Below, piece after piece: positions 36,148-44,849 of a DNA stretch of 63,547 nucleotides; within the stretch, counting starts at the first letter, position 1; each line of letters opens with the position of its first letter. Position numbers and translations under genes: made by a program. The stretch lies in contig NZ_JAQVCH010000016.1 in the NCBI RefSeq assembly GCF_028689845.1, forward strand, positions 1 to 63,547. The letters are read 5' to 3'. Below the pieces are notes generated by a model. The model was not told where the DNA came from, did no database searches, and worked only from the letters and a program-made list of their open reading frames with translations. This DNA is from Flavobacterium sp. (GTDB lineage Bacteria; Bacteroidota; Bacteroidia; Flavobacteriales; Flavobacteriaceae).

Positions 36148-37309
36148 AAACTTGTTTATAGAGCGTTAGCATTCCATCAATCATTTGTGCTTCGGTATGA
36201 TTTTCTTCTATTTTCTTTCGAGCCTTCTTTGCAATATCTTGATATTCCTTAGAAGTTAATGCCTCAATAGTTGCAATTGCTTCTGCTATTGCATGAGGGT
36301 TTCGAGTAGGTACTAAAAACCCATTTTCTTGGTTTTGAATCACTTCATTCATTCCGCCACAATTGGTTGATACCACCAGAGTTCCCAGTGCCATTGCTTC
36401 TAAAACCACATTGGCTATACCTTCTTCTAAACTTGGAAGCAACAAAATGTTGGCTGCTTTAATTCGTTCTAAAACAACTTGAAATGGCAAGGTTTTTTCA
36501 AAAACCACTTCGTTTTTTAAATCCAATTGAGCTCTTTGAAAAAGCAATTCTTCCTCTTCTTCCACCCCAATAATGGTATAAGAAAATTCAATATTCATCT
36601 CTTTTAAAACCCGCATCGCATCCAATGCAAAGCGATACCCTTTTACCCAATGACTTCTTCCCACAGAAATAATCTGAAGCGGTTTTGTTTTAATTTTATT
36701 GGATTCGAATATAAATTTTTCTAGATTTAATCCGCTGTAAACTACATTTGCATTTTTAGTATTCGCCTTATATTTTGAAGCTTCTAAAATGATGTTGGCT
36801 GAAACTCCATGAAAGCCATCTACTTGTGGAAAATATTCTTGATATATTTTTGCGAATTTTGGTTCGCATATTGGGGTATAATTCACATGCGAACCTCGTA
36901 AACTAACCACTAATTTGATGTTAAAATCCCTAACCCAAATCCAGTCGCCAATAGATTTTACCCATTGTAAATGAAAAATAGCAGGTTGTTGGTATAAGAC
37001 AGGATAAAAACGAACTTTAGCAAGCCGTTGATTCGGAGCGTTTTCGGCTATCCAATCATCTAATTTCTTTTTGTCTTTTGATTTATATAACGTCAAAAAA
37101 ACAGTATATTTTAAAAAAATCCATAGTTTACTAATCTTCCCAGAATAGCCAACTATTTTAATGTTAGCAAAAGCATAGGACACTTTCTTTTTTAAATGCC
37201 CGACTAAAAGTATTTCAACCATTTGTGCTGCCAACCCATTAATTAATCGATTAATAAAGGTCGGTGGCGGAATTTCTCCAGAAAAAATAGCTATTTTAAA
37301 CCCTTTCAT
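36134..37309 (-). CDS. Glycosyltransferase family 4
   Basis: This 391-residue GT-B enzyme has GRSHWVKGYRFALDAM (about 220) and EGIANVVLEAMALGTLVVS (about 300). An SLRGSHVNYTP segment in the acceptor half parallels SFRGFDLYIYP of the next gene. It overlaps the asparagine-synthase-like gene by 14 nt upstream and the next GT4 gene by 14 nt downstream, implying translational coupling. Donor and acceptor are unknown. Confidence 0.9.
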   Translation of the reverse strand: MKGFKIAIFSGEIPPPTFINRLINGLAAQMVEILLVGHLKKKVSYAFANIKIVGYSGKISKLWIFLKYTVFLTLYKSKDKKKLDDWIAENAPNQRLAKVRFYPVLYQQPAIFHLQWVKSIGDWIWVRDFNIKLVVSLRGSHVNYTPICEPKFAKIYQEYFPQVDGFHGVSANIILEASKYKANTKNANVVYSGLNLEKFIFESNKIKTKPLQIISVGRSHWVKGYRFALDAMRVLKEMNIEFSYTIIGVEEEEELLFQRAQLDLKNEVVFEKTLPFQVVLERIKAANILLLPSLEEGIANVVLEAMALGTLVVSTNCGGMNEVIQNQENGFLVPTRNPHAIAEAIATIEALTSKEYQDIAKKARKKIEENHTEAQMIDGMLTLYKQVYEAD

Positions 37310-38681
37310 CCTTTTTTAATTTGGTAAACAACGAAAGCGTTAATAAAATACTGACGGGATGCGAATACTTTAAAAATTCTTTTCCTTTGAAGAGTTCATA
37401 GATTTCTTTTGTCAGTTTTGGATCAATAAAACGTTTAAATTCTTCCTTATCAAACAACCATTCGGATAGTATTTGATCATTCTGTTCGCCCATAAATTGA
37501 TTTTCATAATTATTGGCTACTTTATTTTTAGTTAAAAATTCATTTTTAAATTTTTGGTAAGCCCGGTATGGATAATTCCACGGCTCTTTATTCCAATGGT
37601 AATTATACAAGTTAAAAGGTCTTGCATCTTGCCATGCAATTTTAGCCAAAGCGGGATTTCGCATTTTTAAATAAGCAATTTGAATTTGTCTGCCTGCTAA
37701 ATATTTTTCAGGAACGGTGCAAATAAATTCACACATACGATTGTCATAATACGGTAACGTTAGAGGTGCTACTTTTTCAAAATAGGCCAGATTTACACTA
37801 GTCCATCTCGGTGCCCAATATAAACTTTTAAAAGCCCGTATTTGAGCATTAGCACTTGTTGGAATATTAATTTCTTGAAGAAGAACGGTTATTCTTTGCT
37901 TCACATACGATTCAAAATCGCCTTCTAAATTCCATGATTTCCATAACTTTTTACCTAAAATTAGACCGCCTTTTTTTAGTACTTTTTTAGCCATTAAATC
38001 TACTTGTTCGTCAAATGGAAGTTGGTCGTCTACGCCCATGTCATCAAAAAGTACATCGCCCCAATGTCCAAGACTAAACACCTCTCCTAAATTAGAAAGC
38101 TTATCTAATACTGCGGCTTGTCTGGGATGCGTAAATTCTGAGTAACATTGATTGATTGTTGCGATTTCTTCCATATTTTTCCACAAATAGCCTTTTGGAA
38201 TAATCCATTTTTGTAATGGAAACTGACAAACTTGAGCTATCTTCTTAGCAAAATAAGTTTCATTAAAGCCATTCTCAAATTCATAGCTATAGCTTTGAAC
38301 GTCTTTTTTTAAGTAATGAAGAGCAGCTGCTTGTGTTCTGCTGTCTAATCCACCCGATAAAGCAAGTATCACTTTTTTATCGCCTACTTGTTCATCAGTG
38401 ATCGTTTCAAATAAGGTAGCAAATTCCTGAACCACTTGTTCAAATGGTCTTTCAATCGGTGAATAATGCCATTTAAAATAGGGTTTAGCAGATTGAATTA
38501 CTCCCTCTTCAATTTGATAGTGATGGGCAGGTTTTAAAACTTTTTGTTCTTTGAAATAGGAATCTTGATCTAAAAAAAAACCTGTAGCGGCAAAGAAACA
38601 GATTGCTTCATAATCCACTGTTTTTTTTTCGCCAATAAAGTAAGGCTTAGCGGGAATGATATCGGTTTTAACAAGTTCCAT
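37296..38681 (-). CDS. Asparagine-synthase-like protein lacking the glutaminase Cys
   Basis: This 461-residue protein has a PP-loop ATP-pyrophosphatase motif (ALSGGLDSRTQAAAL, about 135) and GHWGDVLFDD in the synthetase half, as in AsnB C-terminal domains. It begins MELVKTDI and lacks the N-terminal catalytic Cys2 and complete Ntn glutaminase domain. It could therefore activate a carboxylate but must get ammonia or another amine elsewhere. In polysaccharide loci such proteins are thought to amidate uronic acids; that is inference. It touches a GT4 gene by 1 nt and overlaps the next by 14 nt. Confidence 0.82.
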   Translation of the reverse strand: MELVKTDIIPAKPYFIGEKKTVDYEAICFFAATGFFLDQDSYFKEQKVLKPAHHYQIEEGVIQSAKPYFKWHYSPIERPFEQVVQEFATLFETITDEQVGDKKVILALSGGLDSRTQAAALHYLKKDVQSYSYEFENGFNETYFAKKIAQVCQFPLQKWIIPKGYLWKNMEEIATINQCYSEFTHPRQAAVLDKLSNLGEVFSLGHWGDVLFDDMGVDDQLPFDEQVDLMAKKVLKKGGLILGKKLWKSWNLEGDFESYVKQRITVLLQEINIPTSANAQIRAFKSLYWAPRWTSVNLAYFEKVAPLTLPYYDNRMCEFICTVPEKYLAGRQIQIAYLKMRNPALAKIAWQDARPFNLYNYHWNKEPWNYPYRAYQKFKNEFLTKNKVANNYENQFMGEQNDQILSEWLFDKEEFKRFIDPKLTKEIYELFKGKEFLKYSHPVSILLTLSLFTKLKKDERV

Positions 38682-39763
38682 TATTTTTTTACAATTTTTA
38701 AATATAATTCTTCATGTTTTTGGATAAAAACTTCCATTGAAAAGTGCTTAATACAATACGCCCGAATAGTTTGACCTAACGCATTTCTTTCCTCGGGAGA
38801 CATCTTGTAAAAATACAGTATTTTTTCTGCTATTTTTTTTTCATTTCCTTGCTCAAAAAGTAAATCGGGAAAATCATCTAGCACATAACGTATGCCGTCA
38901 ATATCAGAACCTAGAACGGGCAAGGCCATACTCATTGCTTCGAGTAAAGCCACAGGTAAACCTTCGCGTTGGCTAGGAATAATATATAAATCCGCTTCGT
39001 TTAAAAATTGTTTAATGTCCAATTGTTTTCCTAAAAAAAATACTTGATGATGTATCTTTAAGGTTTTGGCCAAATCTTGTAAATAGTGGCCGTATTCATT
39101 ATGATGATCTCCTAATATAGTGAATTCAATATCTTCTTTATCCAACAGATGCATTGCTTTCATGATATCTTCAATCGATTTTAAAGGAACCAAATTAGCA
39201 ACTGTTATTATCTTAAAGGCATACTTTTTTTGTTTGGAATCGTCTTTTACTGGCTTAAGATGATTGGTATCTACTCCAAAAGGAATAATCATTTTATTTA
39301 CTTTTGATGGAAAAAAAACATCCATTCCTTTATTGGTCGTTATGATAAAATTAGAGAGAAAGCTTTTAATTTTCCAATGAACTCCACCCCAAGACATGGA
39401 CTTTTTAGTATAAATAAATTTTGCTCCTGCTAAACGAACTGCTAAAGCTTCTGTCCAATCACTACTCCAATACCAAGAATGGACAATGTCGTAACCTTTA
39501 TTTTTAATAAATTTCCGATATGGATTTATCCGAAATAATAAATTAAAATAAGGTCGATACGGTTGATTGAATTGCATAAAGTGGACAGGCTTTGCCAATT
39601 CTTCAACTTCTTTAAAAAAATAACCTTTTGAATTTTTACAAACAATTTCAACTTCAAATTTAGCAGGATCTAGAAATTTAGCTAGGTCATAGACCACTTT
39701 CCCACTTCCAGAGGTGTCAAAATTAGAAATACTAAAAACTATTTTTACTTTACTCTTCTCCAT
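38681..39763 (-). CDS. Glycosyltransferase family 4
   Basis: This 360-residue GT-B enzyme has an acceptor-domain start IVFSISNFDTSGSGKVVYDLA and donor motifs EGLPVALLEAMSMALPVLGSD (about 285, read as two shorter parts). FKIITVANLVPLKSIEDIM is the linker to the donor domain. It overlaps the preceding GT2 gene by 19 nt and the following asparagine-synthase-like gene by 1 nt. The sugar specificity is unknown. Confidence 0.9.
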   Translation of the reverse strand: MEKSKVKIVFSISNFDTSGSGKVVYDLAKFLDPAKFEVEIVCKNSKGYFFKEVEELAKPVHFMQFNQPYRPYFNLLFRINPYRKFIKNKGYDIVHSWYWSSDWTEALAVRLAGAKFIYTKKSMSWGGVHWKIKSFLSNFIITTNKGMDVFFPSKVNKMIIPFGVDTNHLKPVKDDSKQKKYAFKIITVANLVPLKSIEDIMKAMHLLDKEDIEFTILGDHHNEYGHYLQDLAKTLKIHHQVFFLGKQLDIKQFLNEADLYIIPSQREGLPVALLEAMSMALPVLGSDIDGIRYVLDDFPDLLFEQGNEKKIAEKILYFYKMSPEERNALGQTIRAYCIKHFSMEVFIQKHEELYLKIVKK

Positions 39764-40695
39764 ACATAAAAAAATGGGTTGTACTTGATATGGGGTATCA
39801 TTTTATTAATAAGTAAACTAACGGTATTAAACAGTAAAAAGTTCAACTTAAAATCCTTTAATCTTTCGTCATCAATTAATTCATTAACATCATAACCCGA
39901 GTGATGCAATCTAAACAAATCAGAATTTATTTGCTTATTCAAAATACGAATTGCTTGAACATTATTCATAACCAACTCGTCAGAATACAAATTTTTTCGA
40001 AGATTAAAATAAGAAAGTAAAACACCATTTTTTTCTTTATTCCTATTAGAAATTGTTGAATTTGAATGCCTTACATAAAAAAAGCTTACTTTATTATAAT
40101 AAAAACCTCTTCCATAAAGGCCAAGTCTTATAAATAAAAAAGCATCTTCTCCTGTTTTTGAGGCATAGAACCCTCCTAAATAGTTGATAACTTCTGTTTT
40201 TGCTAAAATTGCTCCAGTTCCTTGTAAATTAAAAAAATTAGAAATCCAAATTATTCCCAAATGAGGCGGCTCAACGATTCCTTCTTCAACGTTTGGCAGT
40301 GGGTGTTTGATAGTGCGACCATCAGTATAAATTCGTTGTGTTCGGCATAAGACGAAATCTACTTCATTTTGCTCAATAATTTTGATGTCCTCCTCTAATT
40401 TTGTGTTACTAATGGAATCATCACAATCAATAAAAGTAACATAAATTCCTTTGGCAACAGACAGTCCGAGGTTTCTTGCATGACCAGCACCTTGCTTTGA
40501 CTCTGATAAAATAAGATAGTTAAAGGCACAGTCAGCTAGAATTGTTTTTAACAAAACGAGGGAATTATCCGAGGAATTATTATCAACAAAAATAACTTCA
40601 AAGTCTTGAAATGTAAATTCTTTTAAATGATTTACAAAAGACGGTAGAAAATTTTCACCATTATAAATTGGAACAATTACACTAACTTTTGTCAT
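39745..40695 (-). CDS. Glycosyltransferase family 2
   Basis: This 316-residue GT-A enzyme shows VSVIVPIYNGENFLPSFV, DNNSSDNS and the metal site FIDCDDSISNTKLEEDI. It is a cytoplasmic inverting glycosyltransferase of family 2. The C-terminal third is rich in hydrophobic and basic residues and may contact the membrane. It is preceded by a 110-nt AT-rich gap and overlaps the next GT4 gene by 19 nt. Specificity is not predictable. Confidence 0.9.
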   Translation of the reverse strand: MTKVSVIVPIYNGENFLPSFVNHLKEFTFQDFEVIFVDNNSSDNSLVLLKTILADCAFNYLILSESKQGAGHARNLGLSVAKGIYVTFIDCDDSISNTKLEEDIKIIEQNEVDFVLCRTQRIYTDGRTIKHPLPNVEEGIVEPPHLGIIWISNFFNLQGTGAILAKTEVINYLGGFYASKTGEDAFLFIRLGLYGRGFYYNKVSFFYVRHSNSTISNRNKEKNGVLLSYFNLRKNLYSDELVMNNVQAIRILNKQINSDLFRLHHSGYDVNELIDDERLKDFKLNFLLFNTVSLLINKMIPHIKYNPFFYVWRRVK

Positions 40696-40805
40696 TTTTA
40701 TTTATTAAATCCTCTATTAACAAGTGTAATTACAAAAATAAATTAGTCAATTACGCAAAATAGTCGCTACCCTCTCATTCATTGACAAAAATACTAATTT
40801 GAATC

Positions 40806-42059
40806 CTAATTAAAAAAAGAGTTATAAATTGATTCCATTTTTCTTCCCAAAACGTTACTCTCAAAATTTTGCAAAACAAATTCATGTCCTTTTTCTCCCA
40901 TTTGTGTTCTCAACTCTGGACTATCATACAATAAAATCAATTGCTCTACAAAACGGTTTTCAGTATTATCTTCTATCAAAAAACCTGTTTCATCAGGTAT
41001 CATTCCGTATTTAATTCCTCCTACATCGGCGGTTACAACTGGCAATTTAAAAAACTGTGCTTCCTGTAAAACTAAGCCTTGAGTTTCTGAACGTTCGGTA
41101 ATTTTTTCGACAATTCCCGGTAATAAAAAAACAGTGGAACTGGCCATCGTTTGAAAAACTTTTTCTTGTGAAATTGCTCCATAAAAAACAACAGCTTGTT
41201 CTAGTTGTAAGGTTTTTACTAATGCTTGTAACTCTTCTTTCATTTCGCCGTTTCCAATGAGGTGTAAAGTACACTTATTTCGTCCAGAATCCAGTAGTTT
41301 TTTTAAAATTCGGATAGCCCGGTCTGGTCCTTTCCAATTAATTAATCTGCCACAAAAAACAATATGAAAAGCAGATTTGTCTTTTTCTACGTTTGAAAAT
41401 TGCTGCAAATACGATTGTTTAAACCCTACTGGAATTAAGTGTGCGTTCGCAATCATAGGATTTACTTGTTTTAAAACAGCAAGTAAATAAGGGGAATTCA
41501 CTGTAAAATCATTAAAAGACTTAAAAACACCTTGATATAAATTTTTATAATAGTCCACTTTAGAAGGCGTTAAATCGGAACCATGAAAAGACAAAATTGC
41601 TTTTGGATACGAACAAATTCCCAAAGCGTACGCATCGGCAACTTTTTTTCCGTTGTATCCAAAATGAGCATGTACTACGTCAAAATTATCTTTAAAAAGT
41701 AAAATTGGTAAATCGTAGTACTTTTTTATAATTGGAATCGATGACTTTATTTTAAAAGGATTTAATAGCGGAATAAACTTAGCAAAATCAATTCTTTTTC
41801 GGTATTTTCTAAAAAAAGCAAGGCCTTTTTTTAGCACTTCTAGTTTTGAAGAATAGTTTTTAAAATGAGCTACTGTTTGCTTTTCTAAGTGATAATCATG
41901 AAATAATTGATGAACCACTTGATTTTTGGGTTGGATATACGTAAACACCGTCACCTCAAATCCTCGATCAATTAAATCAGTAATTTGATTTAAAATAAAT
42001 GTCTCCGTAACCGAAGGAAAAACGGTCACAATGACAAGTATTTTTGATTGAGGGTGCAT
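40806..42059 (-). CDS. Glycosyltransferase family 4
   Basis: This protein of about 417 residues has the GT4 GT-B layout, with FCGRLINWKGPDRAIRIL (about 235) and ETQGLVLQEAQFFKLPVVT (about 325). An HAHFGYNGKKVADAY segment in the first half resembles colanic-acid-type enzymes. The ATG at 42059 (MHPQSKILVIV) is preferred over the in-frame ATG at 42083 because it begins the first beta strand directly. It sits between gaps of about 100 nt on both sides. The sugar specificity is unknown. Confidence 0.88.
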   Translation of the reverse strand: MHPQSKILVIVTVFPSVTETFILNQITDLIDRGFEVTVFTYIQPKNQVVHQLFHDYHLEKQTVAHFKNYSSKLEVLKKGLAFFRKYRKRIDFAKFIPLLNPFKIKSSIPIIKKYYDLPILLFKDNFDVVHAHFGYNGKKVADAYALGICSYPKAILSFHGSDLTPSKVDYYKNLYQGVFKSFNDFTVNSPYLLAVLKQVNPMIANAHLIPVGFKQSYLQQFSNVEKDKSAFHIVFCGRLINWKGPDRAIRILKKLLDSGRNKCTLHLIGNGEMKEELQALVKTLQLEQAVVFYGAISQEKVFQTMASSTVFLLPGIVEKITERSETQGLVLQEAQFFKLPVVTADVGGIKYGMIPDETGFLIEDNTENRFVEQLILLYDSPELRTQMGEKGHEFVLQNFESNVLGRKMESIYNSFFN

Positions 42060-42161
42060 AAAACGTGACTTAAATTTTAACAAAAAGGTAAAAATAATTT
42101 TTATTATTGAAATGCCTTCGAAATTGTGGTACTTTTTGTTAAAAAATAACCACGAGATGCA

Positions 42162-43103
42162 TTAATCAAATAAAGAATAGCCTTTTTTAGTACATTTAAA
42201 GAACACAATTGCTCCAGATAATTTCAAAAAAGAAAGATAAGCATTTGATTTTAAATAAAGTCGACTCGCTTTTTGATAATACGAAAACCAATTGTCTTGC
42301 TTCGCAAACAGTTTATTTCGTACGGTTTTTTTATAATAGTTGGCAATATGGTTTGTGAATTTGGCTTTATTTTGCGAATCCATTTTTTCCAATAAAGCCA
42401 AATGTTTAAAGCGGGCTTGAAAAGCAGAATTTAATTCGACATCATTTCCTTTTTGAATTTCTTTTTTAAAAGAATCGTCATATTGAAAATAAGTTACCAA
42501 AACTTGTGGTAATCGAATCATAATCGGATTAGCATAAATCATCCGCAAATTAAAATCCCATTCGTCATGATTGCCAATCGTTTCATCAAAAAGTTCAGTT
42601 TGTTGGTCTAAAAAAGATTTTTTCCATAAAATTCCACACACAAAGTAACACACTTTATTCGTAAAATAGTCTTCAATCAGGTTATCTGATTCAATTCGAT
42701 TCACATCTTGTAGTTCACCGGATTTTTTATTAACGCGTTCTACATGAGCTAAAACACCATCTGTAGTTTGCTGAAAAGCATCAACATAACTTTCTAATGC
42801 AGTTGGTTTTAAAAAATCATCACTATCAAAAAAATAAATGAAATCACCTTTTGCGTTTTCAAAACCATAGTTTCGGCATGCATTTGGTCCTTTCATTCTA
42901 TTTGAAGGTCGACTGAACAACTGAAATCGATTATCCTTCTCACAAAAGGCGGTAATTACTTTAGTCGAATCATCGGTAGAACCATCGTCAACCACTAAAC
43001 ATTCAAAATTTGGATAGGTTTGTTTACGAATACTTTCGAGCGTATCGATGATTACAGCTGCTCGATTAAAAGTTGGAATAATGACAGAAACCAATTTATC
43101 CAT
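42162..43103 (-). CDS. Glycosyltransferase family 2 (tandem paralogue 2)
   Basis: This 313-residue GT-A enzyme has SVIIPTFNRAAVIIDTLES, VVDDGSTDDSTKVI, NACRNYGFENAKGDF and YFFDSDDFLKP. It is clearly related to the immediately upstream GT2 gene, sharing the RNYGFE and FDSDD motifs at the same spacing, which points to a tandem duplication. It overlaps that gene by 8 nt. Donor and acceptor are unknown. Confidence 0.9.
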   Translation of the reverse strand: MDKLVSVIIPTFNRAAVIIDTLESIRKQTYPNFECLVVDDGSTDDSTKVITAFCEKDNRFQLFSRPSNRMKGPNACRNYGFENAKGDFIYFFDSDDFLKPTALESYVDAFQQTTDGVLAHVERVNKKSGELQDVNRIESDNLIEDYFTNKVCYFVCGILWKKSFLDQQTELFDETIGNHDEWDFNLRMIYANPIMIRLPQVLVTYFQYDDSFKKEIQKGNDVELNSAFQARFKHLALLEKMDSQNKAKFTNHIANYYKKTVRNKLFAKQDNWFSYYQKASRLYLKSNAYLSFLKLSGAIVFFKCTKKGYSLFD

Positions 43104-44070
43104 TCCATTTGAATTTAAATTTAAGCCATCTATTTCTTAAAATATAAGGTGATTTTTTGATCACTACCATGAGTTTACTGAAAAGAATGAGTTCAAGAGC
43201 CTTAAAATAATTATACTTTTTTAATTTCGGAAAAAAATCATTGATGATGGCTTTGGTTACTTCATCATGTTGGTAGCTGTTGCTTGTAAAAAGGAGTTTT
43301 ACCAACTTATCATAAAAAAAATCTAATAAAACAGCCGACTTAATTTGCTCACTTCGTGTGAAATTTTCGGATAGAAAAAACAATAACGATTCTTTATATC
43401 CCTTATTATAAACTGCATTTTTACTCGATTTGGTTTCTTCATGTTGTCGATACAGAAATCCGAAATGAGCAATAATTTGATATTGATTCGGTTGACAATC
43501 AAAAAAAAGACGAGTAAAATATTCGGCTTCCTGCCCTCTTTTCATCCTTGGATTAAACAACGGTTTGTTTTGGAGAAATGATTTTCTAAATAAAACAGAG
43601 TTTGTAATAATTTTGATTTTCCACATCGCAAAATCTTCATACAAATTCGGCGTTTGTTCTATTTTTAAAACCGTTTTTTCATCTGTGTTTGCATCCCAAT
43701 AATAGCCAGAAGCAATTACAAAATCAAGATTTGGCGTAAAAGTATTTACTTTTTTCTCAAGAAAATCAGGCAACATTACATCATCACTATCAAACCAATT
43801 GACATATTCACCTGAACTCCTTTCAAATCCGTAATTCCGACAAGAATTGGCTCCTTTTGACAATTCAACTGGTCGATGAACTACTGTAATTCTCTGATCA
43901 TTTTTCGCAAAAGAAGTAACAATTTCAACAGTCTCATCAGTTGAACCATCATCAACCACAATACATTCCCAATTTGAATACGTTTGATTCTGAATACTAA
44001 TTAAGGTTTCGGCAATCAAGTTTTCTCGATTGAAAACAGGGATAATAATGGAAACTAAACCGTTACTCAT
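43096..44070 (-). CDS. Glycosyltransferase family 2 (tandem paralogue 1)
   Basis: This 324-residue GT-A enzyme has VSIIIPVFNRENLIAETLI, VVDDGSTDETVEIV, SCRNYGFERSSGEY and NWFDSDDVMLPDF. It is the paralogue of the following gene and overlaps it by 8 nt. The acyltransferase gene just upstream overlaps it by 8 nt. The C-terminal region diverges between the two copies, which is where acceptor choice usually lies in GT2 enzymes, so they may add different or successive sugars. Confidence 0.9.
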   Translation of the reverse strand: MSNGLVSIIIPVFNRENLIAETLISIQNQTYSNWECIVVDDGSTDETVEIVTSFAKNDQRITVVHRPVELSKGANSCRNYGFERSSGEYVNWFDSDDVMLPDFLEKKVNTFTPNLDFVIASGYYWDANTDEKTVLKIEQTPNLYEDFAMWKIKIITNSVLFRKSFLQNKPLFNPRMKRGQEAEYFTRLFFDCQPNQYQIIAHFGFLYRQHEETKSSKNAVYNKGYKESLLFFLSENFTRSEQIKSAVLLDFFYDKLVKLLFTSNSYQHDEVTKAIINDFFPKLKKYNYFKALELILFSKLMVVIKKSPYILRNRWLKFKFKWNG

Positions 44071-44848
44071 GGTTGATGCGAGTTAACGTTTCTGACGAAA
44101 TTTCATTTTGAAAAAAAGCTTTGTTTTTGGCAATTTTCTCCTCAGTCCAATCCCACCATGCCAGTTCTTCAAGTTGTTTTATTAAGGTAGGGTCAAAACG
44201 ATACCCAATTACTTTTGCTGGACTTCCTGCGACAATGGCATAGGCCGGAACATCTTTTGTGACCACACTATTGGCGGCTACAACAGCTCCATTTTCAATA
44301 GTGACACCGGTTAATATAACTGAATGTGTCCCTATCCAAACATCGTTTTTTAGGATGATTCCACCTTTGGTTACTTTTTCATCTTTCCATTTTTCATTAA
44401 AAAAATTTTGTCCAATAAAATAACTTGTCGGTTTTTTAAAATTATGATTGAATGTTTGAAAAGTAACATTCCGTGCAATCGAACAAAAATTACCAATAAA
44501 AACAGGTGCTTCCACACTGGAATAAATATCTAAATTAGGTCCCCAAAGCGACGTAAATTTACCGGTAGTCACCACACCCAAAAGCGTAGCTCCATTAATT
44601 TTATTATTTGCCCCAATTGTAAGGGTTCCTTTTAATTTACTTTCCTGAATAGTGGTATGTTGAGCAATCGAAATCGTTCCTTTTAGGTTACTGTTCACGA
44701 TAGAATGCGGTTCTTGGAGCACTATTGCACCTTGAAGAACCGATCCAATTACACGAGTTTGTTTGGGTACATGAATAGTTGAACTAATGGAATTTAATCT
44801 TCCTAAAAGTGATTTGATTTTGGATAAAATTCGATTAAAAAAAATCAT
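44063..44848 (-). CDS. Left-handed beta-helix acyltransferase (CatB/VatD-like)
   Basis: This 261-residue protein has hexapeptide-type repeats and a C-terminal segment VVAANSVVTKDVPAYAIVAG, the usual end of xenobiotic/sugar O-acyltransferases. FQTFNHNFKKPTS places a likely catalytic histidine. An unusually long N-terminal helix-like stretch (about 30-105) contains irregular repeats such as GTISIAQHTTIQESKLKGTL that extend the beta-helix. It probably acetylates a sugar in the glycan, and could serve as an N-acetyltransferase for the nonulosonic-acid pathway. The preceding gene ends 1 nt upstream. Confidence 0.82.
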   Translation of the reverse strand: MIFFNRILSKIKSLLGRLNSISSTIHVPKQTRVIGSVLQGAIVLQEPHSIVNSNLKGTISIAQHTTIQESKLKGTLTIGANNKINGATLLGVVTTGKFTSLWGPNLDIYSSVEAPVFIGNFCSIARNVTFQTFNHNFKKPTSYFIGQNFFNEKWKDEKVTKGGIILKNDVWIGTHSVILTGVTIENGAVVAANSVVTKDVPAYAIVAGSPAKVIGYRFDPTLIKQLEELAWWDWTEEKIAKNKAFFQNEISSETLTRINHE

Positions 44849-44849
44849 T

